Assembly (NCBI GenBank): GCA_009733575.1
Contig: ML770219.1
Span: 1-14,168, forward strand
Source: Gymnopus androsaceus JB14
Lineage: Eukaryota; Basidiomycota; Agaricomycetes; Agaricales; Omphalotaceae
Direction of reading: 5' to 3'
Length of the DNA stretch: 14,168 bases
Position numbers and translations under genes: made by a program. Below the pieces are notes generated by a model that had not been told where the DNA came from, ran no database searches, and worked only from the letters and a program-made list of their open reading frames with translations. This document shows positions 6,715 to 14,168 of the stretch, in pieces (positions within the stretch are counted from its first letter, which is position 1; each line of letters starts with the position of its first letter).

Positions 6715-8802
6715 ATGGCAGACTCTCAGCAATCGCCTGCACCCCTCACTGACAGTCTCCGGTCGGATGTTCTTCTTCTTTCTACTCAACTTAGCGGCAA
6801 GCAGAGCACCTCTTCTGAATCTCACCCAACGGATACGGAATTGTCGCTTTTTGTTGACATCTCCACCCTTCTTGCTATTGGCCATAGTCATAGTCCTGAT
6901 GCGAAGAATGTGAATGCAGTTTTGGGAAAAATTACCCTGACTGGGACGGAACTCGCTATGGAATTCCTTGTCTGTGCTGAAAATGCCAAACAGGATGACA
7001 CTCAGGTCAGAGCGCTCAAAGGACAGCTCAAAAACAAACCTCCACAGGGTAGAAAGGAGAAGGACATGGACGCACCGAGTGCACCAATAGCGGGGAAGAA
7101 CAAAGAGCAGTCTGCCAAGAGCGCAGAGGATATTGTGCATTTGGACGTTATAATCCCAATGGCAGAGAATGGCAGGAAGCTACTCGATAAGTGGGATGAT
7201 AAGCAGGAACCAAACAAAGAGAGTGTGCAAAGCAACAAGTGGGTTTACATCTATCTATTGAATGGCTGACTTACATGACTCTCAGTGACTTTCCCTTCGG
7301 AGCGCACCTTCAAGATTTGTTTGACGTGATTGCCTCCCTAAGGCGCCCGGAAAGTTCAGACCAGTCGAGCGATTTGTTGCCTTTCCAACTCTTCATTCAT
7401 CACCGCGCTTATCGAAAACTTGGCTGGCGAGTGCTACTGTTTTCCACACACTGGGGTAAATCACCATTCGATATCATTTCCGACTGCCTACCAGACCCCA
7501 ATTTGAAATCGGAATCCTTCCAATTCCCAGGTGGGAGTTCGCCCTTCCATGACACACTCGCGCGCTACGTGCCCCCGGAGTCGACTCAATCAGGAGATGT
7601 TTATCTGGTCAATTCTAACAATGCCGCCCGATGGCTTGCATTGTTCAAGAGCGCCTGGGCTAAACTGCAGTCACATCTGTTGGTCAAAGAGTCCGACGGG
7701 AAAAATCCTAAGGTTAGGACAGACTCACCAAGCGCTGAGTCGGTCAGGCGTATAGTTGCTATAATGGTGACTTTGGAACGCCTGATAGATGTCTTTAAAC
7801 ATCTTTTATCTGCTAATGGGGTTGCTCAAGCTTTAGCTAAAGCTGGTAAGTTGGAGAGTCTTTACACTTTTGATTGTTGCGCTCATGCTTTTCCAGAGCT
7901 CGCACAGTATCATAACCGTGTTCAGAGTCCAATAGAACCAAATACCGCAATCAGTGAAAATGATGAAGATGATGACGATGAGTTAGAGTTGCCTAGCCAG
8001 AGCACTGACTGTGAGTCTTGTCACTTATAGCATTCTTGACTATGTGCTACATCTATCCTCCAGTTTTCAACCTTATCCAAAACCCGCAACAAGCAGTTGT
8101 GCGTCTTCTACAAGGTCTGAAAACTGTCTTGGCATGGCAAACCTCCTCCAGGCATATTCACCAAAAAGCAACATATTTCGGACAACTAGTTGACGGAAAA
8201 CTAGTTAAATTTCGTCTCTCCCGATTTTGCTACCATAAGGATGTATTGCAATCTACTGCATTTGATGTCGACGCAGTGTTGCCTTTGCTTCGAGAATGGC
8301 AGGCACCCTCGGACAATCCTTACACGCGCCAGCAAGCTGAGAGCATCATCCACCGAACTTTGAATGCAAAGGTTCATGCTGAAGCGGCGCTCATGGACTG
8401 GATCACTACGTTGAAAGAGGTGGGACTTCTAATCTTCCATGTTGAGTTTAACTATCATCAGACTCATATTTCCCGCTCTAGGGCGATAATACAACTCAGG
8501 ATTGGCCCATTGGCGTTAGCAAGAAATGCTGCCAATTATGTTGGTCACTCCATAATAAGTACAAGTCAAAAGGATTCAAATTCGTACTACCAGGTACTCA
8601 TGGTACCTTCTATCCTTGGCTTCCTCCCCCTGGGATCCCTGACAGTATTTTGCTTGAACTTCGAAATGAGTTGCTTGCTGCATGCAAGACAATGGTTGCA
8701 GGTCATTCCAGACACAGCTCTGCTAGCTCCGCCACAAGTGATGTGGATACTGATTTGCACCTCATTGGGAAACACTTTCAAAGATATATGATGAATATGT
8801 GA
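6715..8802 (+). CDS. OTT_1508-like (fungal) predicted nucleic-acid deaminase, four exons, intact
   Basis: Proposed exons 6715-7238, 7286-8010, 8064-8419 and 8482-8802 splice in frame to 641 residues plus TGA. The introns are 47, 53 and 62 bp: GTGGGT..CTCAG, GTGAGT..CCAG and GTGGGA..CTAG, with branch-like CTGAC, TTGAC and TTAAC. The C-terminus carries the zinc-deaminase signature: HAE at residues 521-523 (VHAEAALMDW), then PIGVSKKCCQLC with C552-x2-C555, then GTHGTFYPWLPPP near 570-582. This order is that of the OTT_1508-like deaminase family (PF14441), part of the cytidine/nucleic-acid deaminase superfamily; family members are predicted enzymes without a settled substrate. Residues 1-174 are polar and Lys-rich. 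Residues 175-397 are a helical region I do not recognise. Residues 398-409 are acidic (ENDEDDDD). No signal peptide or membrane segment is seen. The start ATGG follows a CT-rich stretch usual for fungal starts. Intron 3 is the least certain: 8420-8499, 8441-8481 and 8441-8499 also keep frame. Confidence 0.87.
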
Positions 8803-9201
8803 CTCAAGGCTACTGGGATTGGGGCATGTGTAAAGTTCGTAGATAGGATGGACATTTTTTGTTGTATCACTATATTCTTAACAGGCGCCTTTTATTTAAT
8901 AATATTGATTCCAAGAACTCCACATTTGCTCACATGATATGAGACTAAGACTAGCTCACCTATCTTGAATTTTATACATAATATAACAAGTTGTGAAAAA
9001 GTGGGGCAGTGAGCAGTCGCATAAGGTAGTCGTCTCCTGATAGAAGGGCTTACAAAATTATCAGCTGCGGCGGCACATGGTACCGGCAGTTGAAACCAAA
9101 CACGAGCAAGCATCGTTGCAACGAGCAGGTGACGCTGCCCTTCGGCTCCGGCCCGGGACGCCATAGGCTGAACTTCGCGATGCCGAGAGTCAACCATAAT
9201 A
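8803..9201 (+). other. Deaminase gene 3' flank; no further gene
   Basis: The first 65 bases after the deaminase stop are a 3' UTR-like segment whose landmarks (GGGATTGG, GATAGGATGGACA, GTTGTAT) recur downstream of the two decayed deaminase copies in this window. Similarity stops near 8870. The rest, including a GC-richer patch at about 9120-9180, shows no supported gene. A minus-strand open frame over 8892-9227 has low-complexity composition and no recognisable motif. Confidence 0.6.
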
Positions 9202-9915
9202 TTAACCATTGTTGTCGACATCATCATCTCCGCCGTTGATAACAGTGTCTTCTTTAGCCGTCTGCGCGCTCAGGACAGCTTTGCAAATTTCCTCAACGGT
9301 GCTTTCATCAGCTGTGACCATGATCTTCTCGCTTTCCGGGTTTAACAGCGAGTCCCTCACCCAACTCGAAACAAGTGGCTGAGTCAATTGAAGATTCGGA
9401 TAGATGGGGTCAAAATGACGAGCACGGTCTTTGATTGGTTTTTACCATTGGCATAATGCCAATTAAGGATTTCGATACGCTATGCAACAATTATGCTTTT
9501 TTGTGAAAACGGGTTTTTCTGGTGGTTTGATCTGACTTTTCTTCGTAGTTGTCAAAGAATCAGGCTCTTTGGCATTTGGACCTGTACATACAGATTATGA
9601 AGAGAGAAAATCCCATTGGAAAATGAACTTACGCTTTCGTTTGTTGCCTACAACTTTCGGAGCACCTCTGGCAAGTTCTGTAAGACGCTTTAGAATGCCT
9701 TTCTTCTTTTCATCCAGCCGTCCCAAGCCACGTTCGTAGTCCGTGGCATTCTCCAGCTCGGAAATGAACTGCTCCCCGCCAACAAGATTACCTTCTTGAT
9801 CCAGCCATTGTTCATCTCCATCTGATATCTTTTCCTTATTTGCAAGCTTAGCTTCGAGAGCCTAGTTCCTGTTTGGTTAACTGTTTCTGCTCGCAACCCC
9901 GAAATCTCGTACTCA
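9202..9915 (-). pseudogene. Relic: coiled-coil region joined to Tigger/pogo-like transposase DNA-binding domain
   Basis: Minus strand, 5' to 3'. About 9910-9840 gives coiled-coil pieces in shifting frames (LEYEISGLRAE, QKQLTKQEL). 9850-9633 reads ALEAKLANKEKISDGDEQW and later GRLDEKKKGILKRLTELARG. A 51-bp intron follows (9582-9632, GTAAGT..TACAG), then PNAKEPDSLTTTKKSQIKPP. After a frameshift, 9479-9426 reads RIEILNWHYANGKNQSKT, and after another, 9423-9202 reads ARHFDPIYPNLQLTQPLVSS and WVRD followed by an acidic tail and stop. The RIEIL-to-WVRD stretch is the N-terminal helix-turn-helix of fungal Tigger/pogo-type DDE transposases, which binds transposon ends. The DDE catalytic domain is missing. 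At least three frame changes and a TAG at 9480-9482 show it is dead. Confidence 0.68.
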
Positions 9916-9917
9916 AG

Positions 9918-10345
9918 TCTTGTGTCACATGAGCATCAGAATACAATGACAAAAAGCGATAACAAGGTAATAATTAATACAACATCAATGTCCAGTGTAT
10001 TTAGAGTACTAGTCCATCCTATCGACAATTCTCAGATACCTTCAAAAAAATGACCAGGTATATCCTCAATGCCTGTGGCAGAACCAGCAGAGCTTTGTCT
10101 GGAATGAATTCGAACAACCTTCTTACACGCTTCAAGCAACTCTTGTCGAAGAGCAACCAATATGTCGTCAGGAAGCCCAGGTGGAGGAAGCCAAGGATAA
10201 AAGGTACCATGAGTACCTGGGAGTACAAATTTAAAAGGGCGTTTGCTGTTGTAAGCATCCTGGAGTGACCAACACAATTGGCAAGATTTTTTGCTAACCC
10301 AATGGGCCATTCCTTGGTTGATTACTAATGTTTAGAGTAAGTCCT
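9918..10345 (-). pseudogene. Decayed C-terminal fragment of an OTT_1508-like deaminase with its 3' UTR
   Basis: Read on the minus strand, 10310 to 10032 encodes SKKSCQLCWSL, then GTHGTFYPWLPPPGLPDD, closely matching residues 548-590 of the intact deaminase and ending at its own TGA (10032-10034). Homology continues upstream into the exon 4 start region, to about 10345, but the base equivalent to one C in the GGC of the IGV motif is missing near 10298. The frame is therefore broken just before the Cys motif. HAE and everything N-terminal are absent. The second and third Cys of the intact CCQLC are kept while the first is Ser, which supports C552/C555 as the zinc ligands. The 3' UTR (10031 to 9918) matches the copy at 3613-3800, including a 40-base identical block ending at 9918, where homology stops abruptly against the coiled-coil/transposase relic. 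Confidence 0.85.
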
Positions 10346-10475
10346 CTTAGCGCTTCTAAGTTCTAGTCTCACAGACACTCACGCCCTTCATTCGGTGAGT
10401 TACTCACATCTCTTTCTTTATTGTCCCGACACAATAACTGACGGCTTAGTCCACAGTTCGGCCACAGACCTGCTG

Positions 10476-10497
10476 CTGCTTTGACTGGTCAAAGCAG
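10476..10497. repeat. 10-bp stem hairpin
   Basis: CTGCTTTGAC and GTCAAAGCAG are perfect reverse complements separated by TG, eleven bases before the TATATATT box. It could be an operator-like dyad or part of an element terminus. Confidence 0.75.
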
Positions 10498-10517
10498 TCG
10501 ACCTGACTATATATTCC

Positions 10518-10638
10518 CTGGTAGAGCGTTGAGAGTTCCAATTTCTCTCTCATCTCGTCGCTCTACCAGGTACGGACTTGAACTCTCTTTCATTTGTATA
10601 GATTACTTACATTTTCTCTCATCTCGTCGCTCTACCAG
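10518..10638. repeat. 24-bp direct repeat, period 69, with an inverted partial copy
   Basis: The 24-base sequence beginning TCTCTCATCTCGTCGCTC occurs identically at 10546-10569 and 10615-10638. Its last 11 bases, CGCTCTACCAG, also occur in inverted form at 10518-10528, so the leader can fold on itself in two alternative ways. Placed between the TATA-like box and the Gag-like start, it is probably part of an untranslated leader. Confidence 0.8.
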
Positions 10639-10683
10639 TCTCGCGTATTATCAATCTCATCAATTCATCTATTTCTCATCTAC

Positions 10684-12231
10684 TATGAGCCATGGAACCT
10701 TTCAGCCATAAGGTTCTACACCCCAATCCCCACAACCTAATGAATCCAGCGGTAGATTCAGTCAGCAGGGCATAGGCGAGTCGGCGGATCCCAGTGGTTC
10801 GCAGGGCAATAGCGCCAACGGGCAGTCCTCAGACCCTGCTGAGAGCCACTCGCAACCAACCCCCAATGAGATTGCAGAGCACAATAGAGTCATTACCGAA
10901 CTCCTGACTCCATGCAAGCCTTCGTCGATGACTTCCAGCAGTCCAAACGTTTTCGAGAAGATACGGAGCGCTGCATTTCAGGAGCTTTGGCCCATTTCTG
11001 TCTCCATACCGCTAGCAATACGATGCCATGCTCCAACGCCCTTTCTTTACCCAGCATGACGAATCCAACGTGAAGCTGAGCAACGACTCACGAGGTTCGC
11101 AGTCGGAAACTCAGAGCGCAATAACAACCCCGGAGGACAGCGCGATCTTGAGAAATAACTTGAAGAAGCGCGAGAATTGGTTGCTCGCCTTGAACACGAA
11201 CAAGTCGCCGTTGCTGGAGGAGAAGACATTGGCAACGGCGACGATGACGATGAGCCCGTCCTCCTCCGACGTGTGTCTTCCCAACGAAACCCTTCCCTCC
11301 TGGACCGCATGTCCGCCGCTCTCAAACGTAGCCAATCCTCGTCCCCGGAAGCATCAGAGGACGAGTCCTCCAGCCTATACAAGAAACCCAAGATGGATAA
11401 ATCCCAATTCGATTTTGTACAGGTCGAGTAAGAGGACGAGGACTTCGAACTCAAAGCACCTTGCAATTACCAGAAAAATCGAAAACTATAGTCGAGACAT
11501 CAACGAGACTGTCCGACTCATCAGGTCCCAACCCCACCTCCCCAACCTTCCTTCCTCCAAGTGGAAGAATGTCCTCCTCAACAGCTATGTCGAGTTCGAT
11601 ACCATCCTCTCTGAGGAATTCAATGCCGATGGTGAAGAAGACATCATTGACGGTAAAGAGAACATTGTCCCCTGCAACTCCTCCCGTTCCAAGACATCTC
11701 GACATGTTATCCAGTTTGACCGTGCTGCCCGCAGGTACATCTGGAAACAACGTGGAGTCCTATTCGACGAAACTTGGAAATTCGAGAACTTTGTCCGCGC
11801 TGCTGTCCGAGGTCCAGGATGTTAACTCTAAAGGAGAATCGTCAGCTTCATCCGAGAAACTCAGACGGAAAGAAACTTGCAGGAATTGGAATGACAAACG
11901 CTGCCACAATGACCCTTGCCCCCGAGACCACAAATGCTCAAAACGTGGTTCCCGCGAGCACCCCGCCGCCGACTGCACCTCACCCAATCGAAAACTTTCT
12001 GAGCAGCGTGCTAGAAAGTTGGTTGGGTCGAAGTTTGAGTCACTGGCACCCTCATCGAAACAAACAACGATGATGGGCAGGATAACCCTGTCTCCCCATC
12101 TCTATCCCATTTTCTCCCCCGGTACTTTAGAGGTTTTGCCTCGGTACCTGCTCCAGTCGCACTGCTCAATATACCGAAGTCGATATCATCTCGCTGGATT
12201 AAAAATCCTCTATGAGAACACTAAAAAAACA
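10684..12231 (+). pseudogene. Gag-like retroelement protein relic with CCCH and CCHC zinc motifs
   Basis: Coding sense passes through all three frames. From the ATG at 10684 the N-terminus is Ser/Gln/Pro-rich and is interrupted by TAA at 10708. About 10906-11010 encodes FVDDFQQSKRFREDTERC. 11160-11428 has a coiled-coil LEEARELVARLEHEQ, an acidic stretch and LLDRMSAALKRSQSSSPEA, with TAA at 11156 and 11429. 11470-11800 contains VIQFDRAARRYIWKQRG. 11830-11976 gives C-x7-C-x4-C-x3-H (11878-11931), a CCCH finger, followed by CSKRGSREHPAADC, a CCHC knuckle whose second Cys is Arg. Another frame stays protein-like to TGA at 12213. The fingers would bind nucleic acid. The architecture fits Gag/ORF1-type proteins of basidiomycete retroelements, but no reverse transcriptase follows, so the element class is open. 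Confidence 0.6.
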
Positions 12232-12354
12232 TGACATTGGGGCAATATGCTTTGCAAGTTCGCGATATCAAAAACATTACACATTTACGAGCCTTCATGC
12301 AATTCTTGTATACAACAACATTAAAGGCTGAAATTATAGTACAATAGACCCACA
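12232..12354. other. AT-rich gap
   Basis: No gene, repeat or motif recognised. Confidence 0.4.
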
Positions 12355-12828
12355 TCAATCAAACGACATAAAGCTTGCATTCCTAAAAGCAAGGACCTTT
12401 TCAGATAGATTTAAATTCGATACGCGAAAACACACCTCCTGAATTTTCGAAAAATGATGAAGCGCCCTGACGCTATTTTTGATCCCTTCGGAGTTAATTT
12501 GATGTTGAACAAGCAGGCATTCTACAATGTTGTTCATCTCCTTGAGATAGAAATTCAAGCACCCCCTGTCGCCACCCGGGCCTGTGTAAAGAAGCGTAAG
12601 TCACTCCACGCCGTTGTTGAGGCCACTAGGATACCCACCTGCTTGTTCGATAGTTGTCATGATCTTTTTGACCCAAGCCTTTGCTTCTTTCGCTCTTTCC
12701 TTGCAGGATATATTAATGGCTTTGAAATTGATCAGATTAATCAAGACACTGTATGAAACCCACACACATTTTTTTGCATCAACGCTCTCTGATAAATCGC
12801 GACTCTTAAGAGTCAATCCATTAAACAT
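12355..12828 (-). CDS. Small two-exon gene or gene fragment, unknown function
   Basis: Minus-strand exons 12828-12639 and 12581-12355, separated by a 57-bp intron (GTGGGT..TGAC..ACAG, positions 12582-12638), splice in frame to 138 residues and TGA. The GTGGGT donor is the same as in intron 1 of the deaminase. The protein is helical and charged: CKERAKEAKAWVKKIMTTIE in exon 1; FYLKEMNNIVECLLVQHQIN, GIKNSVRALHHFSKIQEVC and NLSEKVLAFRNA in exon 2. This heptad-like composition recalls the helical N-terminal segments before NTPase domains in basidiomycete NLR-like proteins, but no such domain follows and I would not assign it. The ATG at 12828 may not be the true start; an upstream exon is possible. 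A plus-strand frame at 12454-12756 is the shadow. Confidence 0.5.
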
Positions 12829-13092
12829 CGTATAATTGTATTTTATTTCATTCCTCTTGTTTTTACAGGCCTGGCGATGAGGTCCCCAGTCGTGGTTTTG
12901 ACAGTTTACGTCCTAGTATTGTGTCAAACAATTAACAGGGCTTGATAAATCAAGAAGAAACCACCTACGCAGTAAGCTACAGAGAAGCAGCCTGTACAAG
13001 CGCGCACACGAATCAATTCTGTATGGCAATGACTGCAGTTAATCATCTTTGGGCGGAGTGGTGTGGTGGTTCAGAAGAAAGGGATGTGGTTG
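12829..13092. other. No supported gene
   Basis: Contains a plus-strand acceptor-like tract (TTGTTTTTACAG ending near 12869) followed by about 20 open codons (PGDEVPSRGFDSLRP) and TAA. This could be the tail exon of a lost gene, but nothing upstream on that strand supports it. Confidence 0.35.
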
Positions 13093-13217
13093 TCGATCAA
13101 GTATGTGATATCTCAGCCTGAGTGAAGGCATGGCAGCGGTTCTGTCTGGAATTTGTGATATCACAATGACGAGTACGAGATACGAGAAACGCGTGCTAAG
13201 ATTGGGAAGACCCTTTA
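13093..13217 (+). repeat. Direct repeat, upstream copy (about 125 bp)
   Basis: TCGATCAAGTATGTGATATCTC through GGGAAGACCCTTT matches 14025-14143 with few differences; the 20 bases AACGCGTGCTAAGATTGGGA are identical. Inside it, TTGTGATATCACAA (13153-13166) is a perfect 14-base palindrome, of which the other copy keeps the central 10 bases. A second half-match, GTGATATCTC, lies about 50 bases earlier. Confidence 0.85.
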
Positions 13218-13451
13218 CTTAGATTACCGTCTCGCGCTGCTCAGTTGATACAAAAAGTCAAAATCAGCACGGTACAGCACTTGTCCCGATGTGATTGACG
13301 AGATTCGGGCATCAACTCAAATCTATTGATATGATACAAAAAAGGTGACAAGTGCACCTTGGGGCATAGAAAATAGAAGGTCAGAAAAGCCACGTGCTGG
13401 CGGCAGATGCACAAGTCAAGACTCAGACATGATGGGATGGAAAAGATGTGA

Positions 13452-14027
13452 AATGAGGAAGGAACCCCAGGACCCTGCATAAGCAGGAAAAGCAGAATCA
13501 GATCCCAAAAGGGATTGAAGCGCTCACCGGGTGACGAGGACGTGGACGGTGACGAGGAAGAGGAAGAGACTTCTATCGTTGACATCCTCGAGCTCGAGAG
13601 CGACCATGGGACTCCTGTCTCTACCCAGCGTACGTTCCACCTTTTACTTTTACTCCTTTCTTCCTAACTCATGTTCATGTTCTTTCTTCAGTTCTCAAAC
13701 GCGGGAGATCCGTCGATTACCAATTGTGGCGTCTGGAACAGACATATCACGCAAGGAAGTGCTTCTTGCGGAAAAGATGCACCCTGTATGAGGAATGAAC
13801 CCTGCACGGGCATCTTTCGATAGACGCGCCCACAAATTTAGGTTTCAGAGAACATCATAACCAAATACGGACGCTCGACTGATGAATCTCTGACGCGGGG
13901 ACCTCAAAAAGCTATAACGAGACATTGGAATTCCACCGGGCAGGTACTCCTCGTACCAACCAAGGAATTCACATCTCCTAAAAATGGGAATGCGGTGTTT
14001 TCAGTTAGAAAATCATACGCTCGCTGA
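13452..14027 (+). CDS. Multi-exon gene fragment, unknown family, 5' truncated or missing start
   Basis: Three protein-like blocks follow each other. Block 1 (13452-13629) is basic then strongly acidic (GDEDVDGDEEEEE, ELESDHGTPVSTQ), with no ATG and a stop just upstream. Block 2 (about 13692-13785) ends ISRKEVLLAEKMHP. Block 3 (13851-14024) reads NIITKYGRSTDESLTRG, RHWNSTGQVLLVPTKEF and AVFSVRKSYAR, then TGA. Blocks 2 and 3 join in frame through 13786-13850 (GTATGA..CAGAG). Between blocks 1 and 2 the good donor GTACGT (13630) with acceptor 13691 leads to a different frame that stops at 13794, while keeping the block 2/3 frame needs the weak donor GTTCCA at 13634. So either splicing is unusual or the gene is frameshifted. 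No family is recognised. The serine-rich minus-strand frame over 13241-13585 is its shadow. Confidence 0.5.
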
Positions 14028-14143
14028 TCGAGTATGTGATATCTCGAAGAAAACACGGCAACGGTTCTGTCTGGAAATTGTGATATCACGATCACAAGTA
14101 CGAGATACGGGAAACGCGTGCTAAGATTGGGAAGACCCTTTTA
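14025..14143 (+). repeat. Direct repeat, downstream copy (about 119 bp)
   Basis: Second copy, same orientation, about 930 bp further on. It begins essentially at the stop codon of the gene fragment at 13452-14027. The window ends 25 bases after it, so how far the duplicated segment goes cannot be seen. Confidence 0.85.
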
Positions 14144-14168
14144 TGATAGGTAGTCTGTCAAAAATGGC

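Larger units (their letters stand above)
10346..10683 (+). promoter_or_regulatory. Putative leader/promoter of the Gag-like element
   Basis: No gene. A TATATATT box at 10508-10515 lies in front of a repeat-rich leader and the Gag-like relic at 10684. The arrangement resembles the promoter side of a retroelement, but no matching downstream repeat was found, so an LTR is not claimed. Confidence 0.35.

Noticed and set aside
6643..7140. 165-codon minus-strand open frame
   Set aside because: It lies antisense to exon 1 of the deaminase gene, and its sequence is explained by the codon pattern of that strand.
10346..10683. Possible LTR of the Gag-like element
   Set aside because: TATA-like box and leader repeats are present, but no second copy lies downstream and no clear terminal dinucleotides or primer-binding site could be shown.
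11047..11466. 139-codon minus-strand Ser/Arg-rich open frame
   Set aside because: Antisense shadow of the Gag-like relic; low complexity and no motif.
12869..12935. Plus-strand terminal exon after a TTTTTACAG acceptor
   Set aside because: Only about 20 codons, with no upstream exon or donor to connect to.
13241..13585. 114-codon minus-strand frame beginning with a serine run
   Set aside because: The serine run is the antisense of the GAC/GAG acidic stretch in the plus-strand fragment.
1..14168. CRISPR arrays, rRNA genes, bacterial promoters or ribosome-binding sites
   Set aside because: None seen; intron structure and gene families are eukaryotic.

Overview
The window looks like nuclear DNA of a filamentous basidiomycete, most likely an agaricomycete. 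Coding regions are split by 47-65 bp GT-AG introns with CTGAC/TTGAC/TTAAC-like branch sites, there is no sign of bacterial organisation, and several protein families are ones I know mainly as expanded families in mushroom-type fungi, including Rhizoctonia-like species. That genus-level impression is inference. The window is an accessory, transposon-graveyard type of region: one gene appears intact and almost everything else is a fragment or a frameshifted relic.

Layout. 1-2740: no convincing gene, except a decayed relic of an integrase-core-type gene at 1510-1680. 2741-3372 (minus): frameshifted gene relic of unknown family. 3504-3603: dense cluster of hairpins. 3613-3800 (minus): decayed 3' end and 3' UTR of a deaminase-family gene. 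3907-4960: tandem array of two and a bit units, each full unit carrying an intron-containing tRNA-like gene followed by a T6 Pol III terminator. 5031-6222 (minus): N-terminal part of an integrase-core-type gene in two blocks, with an inverted relic of the same gene (5910-5980, plus) lying between them. 6715-8802 (plus): intact four-exon gene for a 641-residue OTT_1508-like deaminase. 9202-9915 (minus): relic of a coiled-coil protein joined to a Tigger/pogo-like transposase DNA-binding domain. 9918-10345 (minus): second decayed deaminase 3' end, directly abutting that relic. 10476-12231 (plus): leader repeats and a multiply broken Gag-like gene with CCCH and CCHC zinc motifs. 12355-12828 (minus): small two-exon gene or fragment of unknown function. 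13093-14143: 120-bp direct repeats flanking a multi-exon gene fragment (13452-14027, plus).

Main biological point: an intact, intron-bearing gene of a poorly understood predicted nucleic-acid deaminase family sits among relics of its own family and of three or four kinds of transposable element. Several stop codons breaking those elements are of the kind a C-to-T change would make. Whether the deaminase acts on such elements, or is simply another repetitive family in the same compartment, cannot be decided from the sequence.
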